Below the pieces are notes generated by a model. It was not told where the DNA came from and ran no database searches. It worked only from the letters and a program-made list of their open reading frames with translations. A stretch of DNA of 64,000 nucleotides from Fasciolopsis buskii (lineage: Eukaryota; Platyhelminthes; Trematoda; Plagiorchiida; Fasciolidae). A program made the position numbers and the translations under genes. Within the stretch, counting starts at the first letter, position 1, and each line of letters starts with the position of its first letter. Shown piece by piece: positions 47,001-58,010 of this stretch. The DNA lies in contig LUCM01009905.1 in the NCBI GenBank assembly GCA_008360955.1, forward strand, positions 324,585 through 388,584. Reading direction: 5' to 3'.

Positions 47001-50000
47001 AGGATAATGCGGTGAACCGTGAACAGTGGCGATCGTGTTGTCATTTTCTATTGAATCAGAATGATTGAAAGAGCGTGTTTGTACAGTTAGACTGTGTTCC
47101 GTGTGTTGGCTGGGGCAGCGTATTATCTTTTTCCGCCTTTGTAGGTCCACTCCCTGTTCCCCTTGGATATTCGCTTTTTTTATGGAAACATGTAACTCTG
47201 GGGAAAGGCAGCTGTCAGTGAGGCTTGGCTTGTTGTTTAACGCTGAACGATGATGATGATGATGGTGACCGAGCTTGAAACAAATGTCTTCTTTCGGATT
47301 CCATACGGTTTTCTCATTTTGAATGTCCCGATTCATTAGCCGGCCAACCATCTCCGTCTGAATCGATCGGGTTTTATTTTAATTGTTCCTGTGAACTCTT
47401 GTGTCTCCCAAAGTCCCTACACTTATGTTTACTAATGGTCTTCACTCATCAAACTCCAATCCACATCACTACTTTGCCTCTGATAGTACTGTCCTTTGCA
47501 TTCTTCCTTGCCTTACCACTCGCCAGATCAACACCAAAGTTAGTTATGGTCGTGATATTCTCCGGGGATCAATCGCTTCCGTGGTTTGATAAATTTCTCT
47601 TTCGGCTGCGGCCAATCATGTTTGTTTCGATGCTCCCACTGTTTTGCTATCTTATTTGTCGCGGTCGCTACCTCGAGCGCCTTCAGTTGGTCATGTCGAC
47701 TCTAGCTCAACCCCAGTCCACCTAATCGGGGGAGAACGATCAAATGGCCTCTGGCCACTCAACACGACATTGTTTTGTCATAATCAAAGGGCTCAAATTG
47801 GTCCATACAAAATGAAATTCTTTAGCCGGTTACCTTCCCTCTAACGGGCTCATTGTCTATTCTTTGGTTTTCGTATCGAATACTCCCGCTCCCCTTTGAG
47901 CGGGTCACAAAATCAGGTCGCTTTCAATCAGTCCGCAGGCTCCATACTTGTCCTCGGGTTTGCAGTTGATCCATTTCTAAGCCCTTGTCTTGTTCAACTG
48001 ACGTCACTAGTTTGACAGTTGATTCTGTTCTTCTGGGTATAATGATGCTTCATTTTTGTATGATTCATCGCAACGAAGCAAAGTGGCCTTGCGCTTTCGG
48101 CATCCTCACATAGTTTCCCCTTAAATCCGAGACGTCTTTCTTTTGTTTCATTCAAACCTCCTTTTATCTCCCTAATTGTATTCTGATTCGGTTTCCTGTC
48201 GTTTCACGGGTCAATTCCATTTCCGAGTTTATCCATGAATTATTTCCTTTGTTGGTCTGTTTGTTTCAATACATATCCGTCAGGCCGCACGCAAGATTGG
48301 TTTTCTAGTCCAATCCAGACGGTTTTTTGGCCGCATCTATTTTCTTTTGAATAGAGTACGACTGATCGTATGGGGAGGTAGCTTCGACTATCACTTTCTC
48401 TTCTTGATTGGGTTCAACAAAGCACTGCTCAGTTAATCGGCAACTTCTCACTAGCCTTCACCTTACAGCCCCTCGCACGTTGCCGGCGAGTTACTTCATC
48501 ATCTCTTTTTTGTCGTTATTATTTTGGTTTTTATTCCTTGGGACTCGTTTCGACATAACCCCTCCTTATCACATTTTCTCGTTCTTCTCATTTTCAAACC
48601 ACCAGCCATCTTTTCCACGTCTGCTCTTGTTTTTGTACAGCCTAATTCTGTGCACTGCAAGATTGGAAACTTCTTCCTTCTGCAAATTTAACCACCCGAA
48701 TGTTACCGTTCTGGTGCTCCCTGCTACGCGAGAAAGGTCACGATCGATGGCCTGTGGACTTTGACTAGCACTTTTACATCGCGGCCAGGGTGGCTCTAAC
48801 GATCTTACAAATATACAGTCTACAGAGGCGCAAGATTTGAATGGATTAGCTTGTGCCAAATTTTTAGAGTTTGAAAAAAGGGAGGCCATTTCAAAATAGC
48901 AGTGTTTAACATCATTTCCAGTTAAACAGGGTTTCACAACTTCATTGCCGGGAATGGTGGCGTTGCTAAAATTAGTAACGTTGGTAAAATTGGCAACATT
49001 CCTGAAACTAGTAGCACTCTTGGTTCAAGGTCGGAGCCATAGCAACCTGCAAGGCGGACTTATTCTGGAAATGGGTTGAAATCTGGGAAAGCGTTACTGT
49101 AAACACAGCCGAACAGAGAGTTCATTGCCTACGCACTGCTGATGTCATCTCGGGTGATGATGAAACATTTGCGGTCTAATTGCAAAGCTCAGCGCTCACA
49201 AGACTTTTATAATCTGACAAGCCGTTTCTGCCAACTTTGAAATGGGTTTGACAATTGATTGTTATTTATTCCGCCATTGTCAAGTGAACTTGACAGACAG
49301 TTATTGACGAATTTTTCTGTACCTTGTGGATGAATTTGAGGGCCTCGTCATTTGTGATGTGAGGTGCACCAGAATCACATTAGTTATAGACTTTCTGGTT
49401 TCCGTCTTCAACCCGGTCAGTTTGTGTTCTTTGATTGTTTGTGACAGCTGTCGTGTCGTTTTGTCTACGTAGCTTTCCGAACATGAGCAGACAGATGAAT
49501 GGCGGTCTGTTAATACCCGTAGAAGTCACTGATCGTCGCTGACCGGTGACTTGTTCAGGCAATGTGATGATGGAAAAAGTGCTTGTAACAACTTTTCTCA
49601 TGTGTTGAGCCATTAGTTCAAATTTCCTATCTCTTTTGATAGGCAGTTGCATGTGTAACTCTTTCGTTTCAACTGTCATCACCAGCGTTTTCTTTGATAT
49701 GTCTTGCACTTTCTTAAGAATGAAACGTTCCAGATATGCACTGTTTAGTACTGGTTGCCTGATTTGACCTAATTCCTTCTTCGGACCAAATGCTTCCCAT
49801 ACAAGATGCTAGCGATCGGACTAGATTTCAGTTACTTTTGAGGAGAACGAAGCTGGAGAAATTAGTTTTGCTAACTCGCCCATACCGGCTTTCGATACAG
49901 GCAGCGCGTAAACTTCCCAGGAGCTTTTATCGGGTCTTTATTTTTCCAAAGGTTTCTTAAATATTCTCTATTCCGACCACTTAGTAGTCATCAAACTTTT

Positions 50001-53000
50001 CTTCGGCCACCGATATTGGTAAGAATAGTTGGCTGATTTTCGAGAGGTTCTGTTTGTCGAGCCTGGGATTGGAATTGCAAGCGTTTCATCACCAGTTGAG
50101 GTGACATCGTCAGTGATTTGCAACAGGGTAGCACACCCATACGCCATCGGCTGTGACCTTTTACGCGTAACAGGGAGCATCTGACCCGTTTCATATAAGC
50201 TTTGTTCCGTGCATTTTAACTGCAATGCGCCGATTCCTAATTTTCAGTCTGTCTCGCACAACTTGCTTTCAATAACTGTTCATTTTAGTAGTAGGAAACT
50301 GAGTGTTTTCGTGAAATAATTCACCATGTGATATCGTCCTAACAAGGGTGAAACAATTGTACAGTGCTTCCGTAGTTTCTTAATGGTGAGTTAAACTATT
50401 CATTTGTCGGTGTTTTAAACATCATTCATGAAAGGCACACCCCACCGTATTCATGCAGCTCTGTTATCCAGGGAATGAAGTTACCGAAGGCGAACTTGTC
50501 CGCTGTAATGCAGTGGGATTATTTAGATAAACCAAGCCCTATTTACATGTTTCTCACTCTGCTCGTCTGTGCGATTTTATCCCTTTAACCGGAAATCCTG
50601 GTATAAGTAGTAAACTTATCCATTTGTAGACTGCCCTTAAGACAGGTTAATACTATTTTCCCATGCAGTTCTCCGTTTCTCCCGCTTCTTCGTGGTCACT
50701 GACTTCGTTATTTTGGTCACCTTTCTCGGTCTGTTAGTCCAGTTTTCGTGACAGCCCTTCTGACGCACTTTGCTGTCATGTTGGTTACTTATGACATTCC
50801 TATTCTATTGGTTTGCCGATGAGGCTCTAGTTACGCCTCTCCACGAGTTGCTTCCGGCATAATCACTGGTTTTCCTTCGGCTGATTTGTTGCCAAGCCCG
50901 ACCCCACTAACTGTTGCAGATGTTCCGGTGGCAATTCCCACTACAGTATTGGGCATCTCAAGCAGATTCCGGTTGAAACAGCTTGCTGATTTTGATACTG
51001 CATTCATCTCCCGTTGTGTTTTAATTATTCGTTTTCATTGTCGGAATTGCCAAGTTACTCTTTTCGTATTTGTTTTTCGTTCCAATTCTAGGCTCTTTGG
51101 AGACCGCACTTGGCGTATGTGGCGGTTTTTCTGCGGGTACTAAGTATGTGGTTGGGCACCAGGAATTGTCCGGTCAAGGTTATTGTTTCTCTGCTTCTCT
51201 GCCTCCTATGCTGGCTGCCGCGGCCACCAAGGCGTTGGAGAAATTGGAAATGCCCAGTGAGCGAGGTGCACGAAATCGCCGACTGTCACGTGTAGCCCGA
51301 TTGATGCATCGTCTGTTTTACAAAGAGACCTCGTTGAGCACACAGTGGGAGTTGACCGGATCGGAGGACAGTCCGATCAAACACTTACGGCTACGTAAAG
51401 ATAACAGTCTGGAAGCGTTAGAATTAATCACACAAAAGGCTTTCGAATGGTCCGATCCAGGTGGTCCGCCATTGTTGCTCACCGTGGCCAGGTATGCAAT
51501 GTTGCATTATCGTTGCTTTTGATGTTTGTAAAAGCGTTTTGCGAACTTTCTGACTAGTTCGTGCAACTGTCCATCTGCATCCGTTTTCCCATTTCAATAC
51601 GCTCTTCCTATCCCTATCGGATGTGCATTTCTTTTTTAATTGAGGATCTTACCTCGGGCTCTTTTGAATTTCCGTTTAAGTCACCATAAAAGTGTACGAC
51701 GTCGCTTCAGATCCTCACCACTTTGTTAGACCTAACTGAAAATCATGATTCTCAAGTTTGACGTGACAGGGGACCGTTAGTCCAGTCGCCGTAATTCGCT
51801 TAGTTCACAGTGCTTTTACAACGTGCTCTGATTTTGATTGTTATCTTGCAACGGCGAACGTTGATGGAGAGAAAGATAGTACTAACGTAATTCAACTATG
51901 GGGAGGTGGAAACATTTCGAGTGGAAAAATGTCACAGACCTTCGCACTTAACTATATCACCCAAGTTCTACAACCATCTGACTGGTAGTTCTTCTGGATC
52001 CTAACTTGGTAATCTAACTCACTCTACCGGGGAAGCGACATTGGTGAGAGTTTTCGTACCCGTTCGCCACGTCATGGGTCGATTATTTTGATCCATCTTT
52101 CATCCAACACCTGGGTCAGAAAACGTCGAATACTTAGGTTTTGGGGTCCATGAGATCTCGCCAAACGATGGTTTAGAGATGATCGATGATCTATGTCAAT
52201 TCCATGGTCAGCGGCGTTCTTGCATTCCAAATCTTTCCGCTTCTGTACAGTTCTACAACTTATTCCCTTGGGGTTGATCTTATTGTTTCTCGTTCTCTTT
52301 TTCTCCCTGGAGTAAGATGGTGCTGTAAAGTAGGAGCAAAAAAACAGCTCACTGGTACAAGGCTACTGGTTATAAAAACAACTGCACAGAACTGGAAAGG
52401 TGGTCCGAACACCCTTCTCAACTTGTGGGAGTTCCTTACTCTCATTCCAATCCCTTGGGTTTGTAACTCGATTCACTCGTTCTTGAATTCAACCATAAGG
52501 CGACTCTATCGCCTACCAGGTAGCAGTTAAACAAGCTAGATGTTTTCGTGATGGGATTGTTGACTTTGCTCTAGTCTTGCTCTAACGATCTGCCTACATA
52601 TAGTTGCGTTTCAAGGTAGAGGTGCACCGAGCAATACTGCTCCAGCGGAGTTTGTGTAACTTAATCTAACAATGAGTGGAATGCAGGCCATGTTTTTGAC
52701 TGAATAATTGCTTAAAGCTAGCTGACACTTCATGGACTTTGAATCATGCCATTTCCTTTGTTTGTTGTACGTTTCTTCATGGATTTATGTGTGAATCCCG
52801 TGTTTATTGTAAGGTTATTGATTCGACCTCTCAGGCCTGTAACATATAGGTCACTCAAAATTATCAATTATGTGCCAACTAAGCATACCTTCGACCGAGT
52901 TGTTATGAAATATTAGGTCGCGGCATCATTCTATATCTCACCTTTAGCGTTGCTATTCTATTCACGCTAGAAGAGGATAACTACAGATTCGGTACTCTAT

Positions 53001-53747
53001 TACATAGCTACTCCAAACTGATTCAGGAACCGACCTGGTTGTAAGTGCTCCTCCCACGAGAAATTTTCGAATTTCGAGTGATCAAGATCGTAGCGTTTCA
53101 ACACGAAGAATGCGGGTCCGAATCTCCCAACTTTCCTTTCTGGCAGCCTTCAGCTGGTCATGACTCTCTTCCCGAAAATATTGTGCTGTGTATCAGCAAG
53201 ATTGAAGGTAAAGGAAATAAAAAACTGCATTCTTATGCCAACAAAAGCACAAGATGGTTAGAACACAGAATGATTTCCTGCCACTTAAATTAACGCAAGT
53301 TCAAATGCGGCGGTGACTAGCCAACCCTGCTATTTTCATCTCTTCCCTGTCAAGCCAGATTTGTGATGGATCCGTATTACATAATTGAATTGCCGCAGTT
53401 CTCCCTGATTATTGATAGTGCTAGCTAGCATTCAACGTTTGAGACATTGGTCTAGTCTTCCTTGTATTTTATAACAGGGAATTCGGTCTCGTCGCTACTG
53501 TACAGGTCACCAAATAGGCCTGCGCCATTGACTGGGGTGAGTGATGATCACTGACAGACAGTACGTGCGAAGGTTTTAGAGAGTGAACCTTTGTACTCGC
53601 TGTCCTAGTCAGAGGTCAACAGGAATGCGGCGACGTCGCACCGATTGCGTTGGTCGATCAACTAAGCGAAAAAGCCACATAAAAACGTCAAGTTATGCCA
53701 TTAGGCCGAATCAATCAGAGGGCTCATCGATCGCTGAGTGTTGATCT

Positions 53748-53784
<37 letters not shown>

Positions 53785-56700
53785 GAATTGTCTTAGTTTA
53801 ATAAACAAACGTCTTGGGTCTGCTTAACTTGTCTGTTCTTTTTCCTAGATCTAGCGGGAACAGGAAACAGAAGCGATTGTCGATTGATAAGTCGGAGCCA
53901 GAGCAAGACGTCACTTCCTTTTTTATTTTAAAGCAGTGTCCATCTCTAATAAAACTGTGCTTATTAAGCCGAATAAACAAACGTGCTGCTAGGTGTTAAC
54001 ACTTTGTTTTACTTTTTCCGATCACACATACGTAAAAAATCGGGCGTTTATATTGGACGTTAGCCTGATACCGAACAACAACCCGAGAAAGGAACATCTC
54101 GGGAAGCCTGAGTGGTTGAGAAATCTCGCATTCAGGAAGATAGGAAGATGAACTTAATTGCTCCAGAATCTTTTCGTACCCAAGGCTGGATTTCTTGATC
54201 TGACAAACAATGTCTCACCGATTGATGTTTGTATGGATTGAGATTGAGGTCTCGAAAGAGAATGGCAGGTTCATCTTTGGTTCTTTTCACACTGTACCTC
54301 ATTAATGATGGCTCTGGATTCCGGTTTTGCAGGCTTTCACTGTCGGTATCAGCCACTTCGGCAGGTATTCAAACATCCGTTGTGGGGGCTGTTCGTTTCT
54401 CTTATGTTTGTGTCCGCGCAACTGTATGGAGACTGATAAACTGCCTTTGAAACAGAACTTGCCAATCCGCGGCGTTTGTGGTTGTCCCAATTCTTCCTCC
54501 CTTCAACTTACTCGACTTGGTTATGTGTATGTCGGGCCTTCAAGTAACATCTCATGAGAGCTACTAATTCAACGATCAAACTCATCGACAGATATGATAA
54601 TACGTCATGATTAGTTAACTTTTTTGTGTCGATATTCTTACTTCTTGATACGGGCATTTGTAGTTTCTTCCCCACGAACCCGAAACGGACTAGAAACATT
54701 TGTTCTAACCATCGGTCGATGAGTTTGTTCTCCGTCACTTCGAAGCTATTAGCCTCAAAATTGCGCTACTCTGTCAGCAGATCTGTCATCCGGATCGTGG
54801 TGAAGAAAAGACAACAGTGCGCGAAAGACGCAGGTGAAAAACGAGTTTTGTGTAGAATTCATCAAACACGTCCGTCCTTCCAGATTTCACCTTATTGATT
54901 GCCTGCCGTTGTCCACGGTTTCACTGTGGGTTGTTTTACTACTCGATAGTCCGGTCCAGAGTCAGCATGTTTATTCGCGGTTACACGTTTAGCCTCTGTG
55001 CAATCAGCCGCCATCCGCAAAGCAACAGTCATTCCAAGGGAAGCGGTGGCCGGTTGATTGGTTCATACACGTCTTATGGAAAACCTTTCGGATCAGTGGA
55101 ACGTGACAAGGGAAAGTGATCTTATTTTGCTCGCGGGCCACACTTGCCAAGTCACGGTGCCACCCGGGAGACCGCTTACCGTCAAGCGCTGGAAACTGTC
55201 GCTTAGTCAGTTATTCTGAGTCCATGTTATTCGTGGCTAACCACCAAAACGGTAGCCACACTCTTATCCAGCTCTGTCCTAATTCCTCGCCATAACTCAA
55301 GCTTGGTTCCCAAAAGTTCATCAGATTGCCCCTGGTACGCTGACATCTCATCTGCGGGAGCATTTATCAAATTTTCACCCTCCATCAGGTAGGTAGGCTT
55401 TGTGAAATACATACAAGCGGTATTTTACTCCGCTGACACGACGGCCCTATGTTTTCGTTCCTTTCGATGCCTGATACGTATGCCAATAACATCCCTACTC
55501 TACACAGTCAAACCTCGGGCTGAGTACCAGTGTATGACTCATCGTTACCTTACTTTTTTCTTTCAAATGGCTTCCATCAGGATTTCTCATTTGCGTCATT
55601 GGTGCTCCACTATTGGGTCGATCATATCCTAAAAGAGGTACAAGGAAATCGAACGAACCAGGGCTTGGTGCCTCTGTCTGACTAACCAGATGCTCCCACA
55701 TTAATTTGAGAATTCACAACTGTCGCGCGGTGTGTTCTAGACAGCCTCTTGTCGTCTGCTCGCGATATGAAATTTTTTACTCTCGAAGTTTAGAATGCTG
55801 CTACAGCACCGTTAGAGGGTCTGACCTGGGAGTTATTCGGGATGCTGATAGATCAGCAACTCCTGATGCCTAACTGATTTGGAATCTCTATAACGGCTTA
55901 TGGGCGGACCAGAAATAATATTGATAACCGATTAGCGAAAACTCAGGCGGTATTCCGAAGTTTGCGTTGCCTGTGGTAACGTTGTGACATTACTGTTCGA
56001 ATGAAAGATTGGGTGCTCACCGGTGTTGTACGCAGTCTCCCGCCATACATTTGAGAGGCTTGATCTGTCCAACCCACTGATGTCGACCGGCTGTCCGTCT
56101 TCAATCACCAAGGGTTGTGGAGTATCTTGCGAATCTGGTGACAACAGCGAGTAAGAAACTCCACAGTTTGACTGCGCATTTGTGGGACCGGACGTGCTGG
56201 GTACTCATTTAGTGGATTATTGTCGTTCTGTTAGCTTCGTTGGTCGGGGGCTTGTGTTGAATGTCGCCCCATCAACTTCTACTCTCCTTATCGAACTTGA
56301 GGTTGACTGGAAAAACTGTGAATGTCAATCTTTGGCATGTCACCGGTTGACCAGACGATTGACACCGGCCCTTGATTTCGTCCGTTCCTCACGCTTGCGT
56401 AATTGGGGACCTCGAGATCCACAACACGGTTCATTGAAAACCCCGTCAAAAACGACTCAACTTCGTACTCAATGGTGGCTATAGATTGGCACTCTGGGAG
56501 TAATAGAACCACTAGTTTGTCAAATTTACTGCTTTGCGCAGTATTTTGTGTGGCACCAAGCTTCTGCACCTAGCACTGGGTTGTCAGCCTATATATAGTG
56601 GTTCTTTTATGGAATATCCGACGAGTGGCTTCCGTGCGCACTCCTGACTATACATGCTAAATTCTGATGGGACATACCAATTCGGGATGTACAAGTATAG

Positions 56701-58010
56701 CAATGTTTGGACAGCAGTGTCGAGTACAAATATCCGACGAGCGACAATAACCGCGAAACCGATCGTGTGCTTCCCAGGGAAATTTTATTTGCTCACTCAG
56801 CTACTGGTTACATTCTATGAATGTACGTAATATTATTCTGATCCAGAAATTTTCGTTCACGAGCATTGTATTCGGTCCTTTCCGATCCGTGATAGGACAA
56901 ACTTTGTCATACCGGAAGATAACAGTCGAAAACAACGTGTCCGGGGGTTAAAGGGGATAATATAGGAGTTTCATATTGACTGCAAAATCTATGGCCGATT
57001 ATCACGACAACTCAGTAGACCATCCTACAGGTAAATGGAAGGTTGCTTATTCGGCCCCGGCCTACGGCTTTGAAGTTTGTGAGTGGAAAATATACGAATT
57101 CACTACATTTTACAAGTAATGCTAATTTGCACTAATCAGTGCATAATAAAAGCTCAACAACACCACCCAGATGTCCATATGCGATTCCTCCCCACGGATT
57201 CCGGTACTCCTTCTCATTCTGTTGATCGTCCGATCGACACTAACCAGATGTGCGAGACCGTAGGATTTTCCATCTCTGCCTGGGGTTTACAAAAGCTGGT
57301 CTAACATATAACATGTGCATCTTTAGACAACGTGCACTGCGAACGGGAAGGGCAAGCCCACCACGAGGAAGGCTGCTCACGCTAGCCGAAGCGTCGGCCA
57401 AATGCACCCTATCGATCAACGTTGCATTAGTCACTTTTTAAAAGTTAACCGCATAAAACCGTCACCTGGGTTATCGTTGTTTATGCAATATTTATTGCAT
57501 GCTTCACGCAAGCAGATCCTGAAACTTCAAGTGACATAGAACCATATAGGATCTCAATGGATCAAGTGTGGTAAAGGGCCGGGCGATAGCGAGTTGTTCT
57601 CTATCACCCAAAATGGCCGACGGATCTGAGATTCGAACATCTGGTTTTTTTGAGGTGGCGGACTCTAATCCATCTAACGTCGTTCGGTTTAGATCCCGAA
57701 AATACCAGCTTTTCGGTCTCCAGATGCAGGTGGGCATGCTGTAGAGTTTCCATAACTACCAGATAACTCACACCATTTGGGGGTCAAAACAGTTTGTTTC
57801 TGTCTTGTAAAATTTTCTAATCCAGTTGCTCACTTTTTTGTCTCTTATTCCCCGAATTGTTTTGTTTTTCTTTCCGTTTCTTTTAGATACGCAACCACGA
57901 TCGAGTGTCCCGTGCCGCCTCCGAGTATTCGTTTGACACTCAACTGCGATCTAACAGATGATGAAATCCGTCATCTGTTCCATGTACTAACTGCGATAAC
58001 ACCCACCTAA
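34748..58010 (+). CDS. SPTLC1: Serine palmitoyltransferase subunit 1, complete coding region in four exons
   Basis: Regulatory subunit of the ER-membrane enzyme that condenses L-serine with palmitoyl-CoA, the first step of sphingolipid synthesis; it works as a heterodimer with SPTLC2. Exons: 34748-35062, 42188-42821, 51092-51491, 57887-58010; together 1473 nt, 490 residues plus TAA (human 473). One N-terminal membrane segment (residues ~33-50, YHLYFELFLILGIIWLLF), then the PLP-transferase type I fold: FASFNFLN, GVGSCGPRGFYGTFDVH (Cys145 and Val156 match human Cys133 and Val144), VVEGLYTNYG, HQELSGQGYCFSASLPP and PPPSIRL. The segment DLISGSLETALGVCGGF lacks the PLP-binding lysine, as expected for SPTLC1 rather than SPTLC2. 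Start chosen by alignment length; an in-frame ATG at 34604 would add 48 residues, but a good acceptor (ending 34701) between them suggests a 5' UTR intron. Introns are 7.1, 8.3 and 6.4 kb. Confidence 0.96.
35063..36179. other. SPTLC1 intron 1, left part
   Basis: No repeat or coding segment recognised in this stretch. Confidence 0.4.
36180..36505 (+). mobile_element. RTE-family 3' fragment
   Basis: CTCCGTGGTTGGGGTCC (the RGWGP block), TGGCTGGAAACG, then the 3' UTR with TTGCATATTCATTC and CTGTTTAACGCTGAACAATG at the end. Same 3' terminus as copies A and C, about 15-20% diverged by eye, and 5'-truncated. Confidence 0.75.
36650..36835 (+). mobile_element. SINE body fragment
   Basis: TTTGTACCACACTTACCTTA, CTCCCAATTTTAGAGTCATG, CCAGTGTAGTGTGCCTTAAC and CTGCTTTAAGCATG are the family modules in order. 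The 5' head is missing. Confidence 0.55.
37081..38950 (+). mobile_element. RTE-like element with RT core deleted (copy B)
   Basis: From 37083 to about 38859 it matches copy A at a constant offset of 11169 bp. I count five substitutions, and it has the same RT deletion, stops and 12-bp deletion. It lacks copy A's first ~360 bp. Its last ~60 bp differ: after GGGGAAA it reads GTCAACGGTCAGTGAGG and ends in a TTATAATTATTAATAAT-like tail instead of (ATG)n. Lies in SPTLC1 intron 1 on the sense strand. Confidence 0.8.
38951..42187. other. SPTLC1 intron 1, right part
   Basis: No element recognised. A 146-codon minus-strand open frame (40202-39762, METIYNPILRPMNF...) is the longest here. It has no motif or splice support, so it is not called a gene. 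Confidence 0.35.
42188..42821 (+). CDS. SPTLC1: SPTLC1 coding exon 2
   Basis: 211 codons plus one base, from SAKVKPHLNFASFNFLN to DLIS-G. The donor is TCTG|GTAAGA (GT at 42822-42823), phase 1. The acceptor is uncertain: AGs at 42172-42173, 42186-42187 and 42195-42196 are candidates. The last two fit the frame of exon 1 ending at 35062. The open frame upstream of 42174 is intron. Confidence 0.93.
43600..45540 (+). mobile_element. RTE-like element remnant in SPTLC1 intron 2
   Basis: Plus strand, many frameshifts: linker VWANTLRGKFSWPTTTVGLP (43925-43990); LAKLLRSNWTRGEVPNDCCE and VIVQIYKK (44155-44245); HRNCCWALSF with reading shift (ASKLLLGII equivalent). FLFNFVIEIVM and LEYAVEFVLLGEDSPKL (YADD to YAVE) lie at 44588-44790. 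RFRYLDSCVSSGGRISEEVS and VYGSETWSLGTED lie at 44925-45140. Related to the minus-strand element at 5040-6560 in the linker and early RT. Inactive. Confidence 0.75.
46273..46360 (+). ncRNA. Candidate HDV-like ribozyme at element 5' end (copy C)
   Basis: Proposed helices: P1 46273-46278/46301-46306 (GTCACA/TGTGAC); P2 46281-46284/46352-46355 (GAGA/TCTC); P3 46285-46288/46297-46300 (CTAC/GTGG) around loop ACCTTGAC; GG at 46307-46308 able to pair with CC of that loop (P1.1); P4 46325-46328/46342-46345 (ATCC/GGAT); J4/2 GGCTTA. The order matches the HDV fold, with cleavage expected just before G46273, which is exactly the element's first base. The P1-P4 junction (about 18 nt) is longer than usual. 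Not tested. Confidence 0.5.
46613..47068 (+). pseudogene. RTE C-terminal domain fragment in copy C, open for 151 codons
   Basis: MRVGDVRRLEVFDHRCLRSM to WRSCCHFLLNQND. It includes RLRWLGHVLRVRNTRL, SRLRGWGPKDSSACWLETLK and the final REQW block. Unlike copies A and B it keeps the 12 bp near 46955 and has TGG in place of TAG at 46890, so it is the least damaged version of this domain here. No start or RT of its own. Confidence 0.75.
48962..49015. repeat. Imperfect tandem repeat, 18 bp x 3
   Basis: Units GTTGCTAAAATTAGTAAC, GTTGGTAAAATTGGCAAC and ATTCCTGAAACTAGTAGC. The third unit is the most diverged. Confidence 0.65.
49380..50225 (-). other. Decayed coding-like stretch, family unknown
   Basis: Two open stretches (50225-49968 and 49709-49380) are in the same frame, with only a few stops across about 280 codons on the minus strand. 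The translation (AFGPKKELGQIRQPVLNSAY, LPIKRDRKFELMAQHMRK) looks protein-like but matches no family I know. It lies within SPTLC1 intron 2 on the opposite strand. Possibly an old retroelement ORF. Confidence 0.3.
51092..51491 (+). CDS. SPTLC1: SPTLC1 coding exon 3
   Basis: The acceptor TTCCAATTCTAG ends at 51091; G|GC rebuilds a glycine codon across the junction, giving DLISGSLETALGVCGGF. Contains VVGHQELSGQGYCFSASLPP. The donor is CCAG|GTATGC (GT at 51492-51493), phase 2. The part after LEKLEMPSERG diverges from vertebrate sequence but has similar length. Confidence 0.95.
51492..53750. other. SPTLC1 intron 3, left part
   Basis: No gene or recognisable repeat. A 114-codon frame at 52186-52530 has no motif. 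Confidence 0.4.
53751..53780. repeat. (AT)15 microsatellite
   Basis: Uninterrupted AT dinucleotide run in SPTLC1 intron 3. Confidence 0.97.
54640..54760 (+). mobile_element. Short RTE reverse transcriptase relic
   Basis: CSNHRSMSLFSVTSKLLASK resembles the NYRGISLxxVxSKLLAS block at the start of RTE reverse transcriptases. No catalytic box follows in the next few hundred bases. Confidence 0.45.
56280..56500 (+). mobile_element. RTE C-terminal fragment
   Basis: CHRLTRRLTPALDFVRS, SRLRNWGPRDPQHGSLKT and TTQLRTQWW correspond to the final block (LTxxLxxVxxSRLxGWGPRDxxxxWLETLxDMAxxRxQW) of the RTE-like elements in this window. Intron 3 of SPTLC1, sense strand. Confidence 0.65.
57505..57690 (-). 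mobile_element. tRNA-derived SINE, 5' part
   Basis: Minus strand: TTAGATGGATTAGAGTCCGC (A-box region eroded), ATGTTCGAATCTC B box (about 57628-57640), GAACAACTCGCTATCGCCCG, TTTACCACACTTGATCC and GTCACTTGAAGTTTC. It lies about 200 bp upstream of the SPTLC1 exon 4 acceptor. The minus-strand open frame over it is the translation of this SINE. Confidence 0.7.
57887..58010 (+). CDS. SPTLC1: SPTLC1 coding exon 4 and stop
   Basis: A strong polypyrimidine tract and TTTTAG acceptor end at 57886. AG|A rebuilds arginine, giving VA-R-YATTIECPVPPPSIRL, matching human ARYLEKEEKCLPPPSIRV. Ends LTAITPT followed by TAA at 58008-58010. No AATAAA is visible between the stop and about 58740. Confidence 0.95.

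Larger units (their letters stand above)
46273..47266 (+). mobile_element. 994-bp RTE derivative (copy C) with target-site duplication
   Basis: Starts GTCACAACGAGAC, contains about 220 nt of the family's 5' region, then jumps near 46495 to the C-terminal region (GCAGCTTACGCTGG...) and the 3' UTR, ending in GATGATGATGATGATGGT. It is flanked by perfect 9-bp repeats, GACCGAGCT, proving insertion as one unit and fixing both termini. It lacks the endonuclease and the RT catalytic core. Confidence 0.85.
45880..48780 (+). mobile_element. Jockey/CR1-like LINE remnant, split by the RTE derivative
   Basis: Left half (45924-46272): LSLKTPVILPILKHGGPCDP, SNCRLVTLAFVLSRAL, LLEHDFLLSD and ending at KAFDRA. 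Right half (47276-48780): ASDSTVLCILPCLTTRQIN (47460-47530), GRDILRGS, then a decayed C-terminal region (RRHVASLLHHLFF near 48495). The split falls within RT motif A, at SKAFDR. The halves are joined by a 9-bp duplication, GACCGAGCT (46264-46272 and 47267-47275). Confidence 0.75.
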
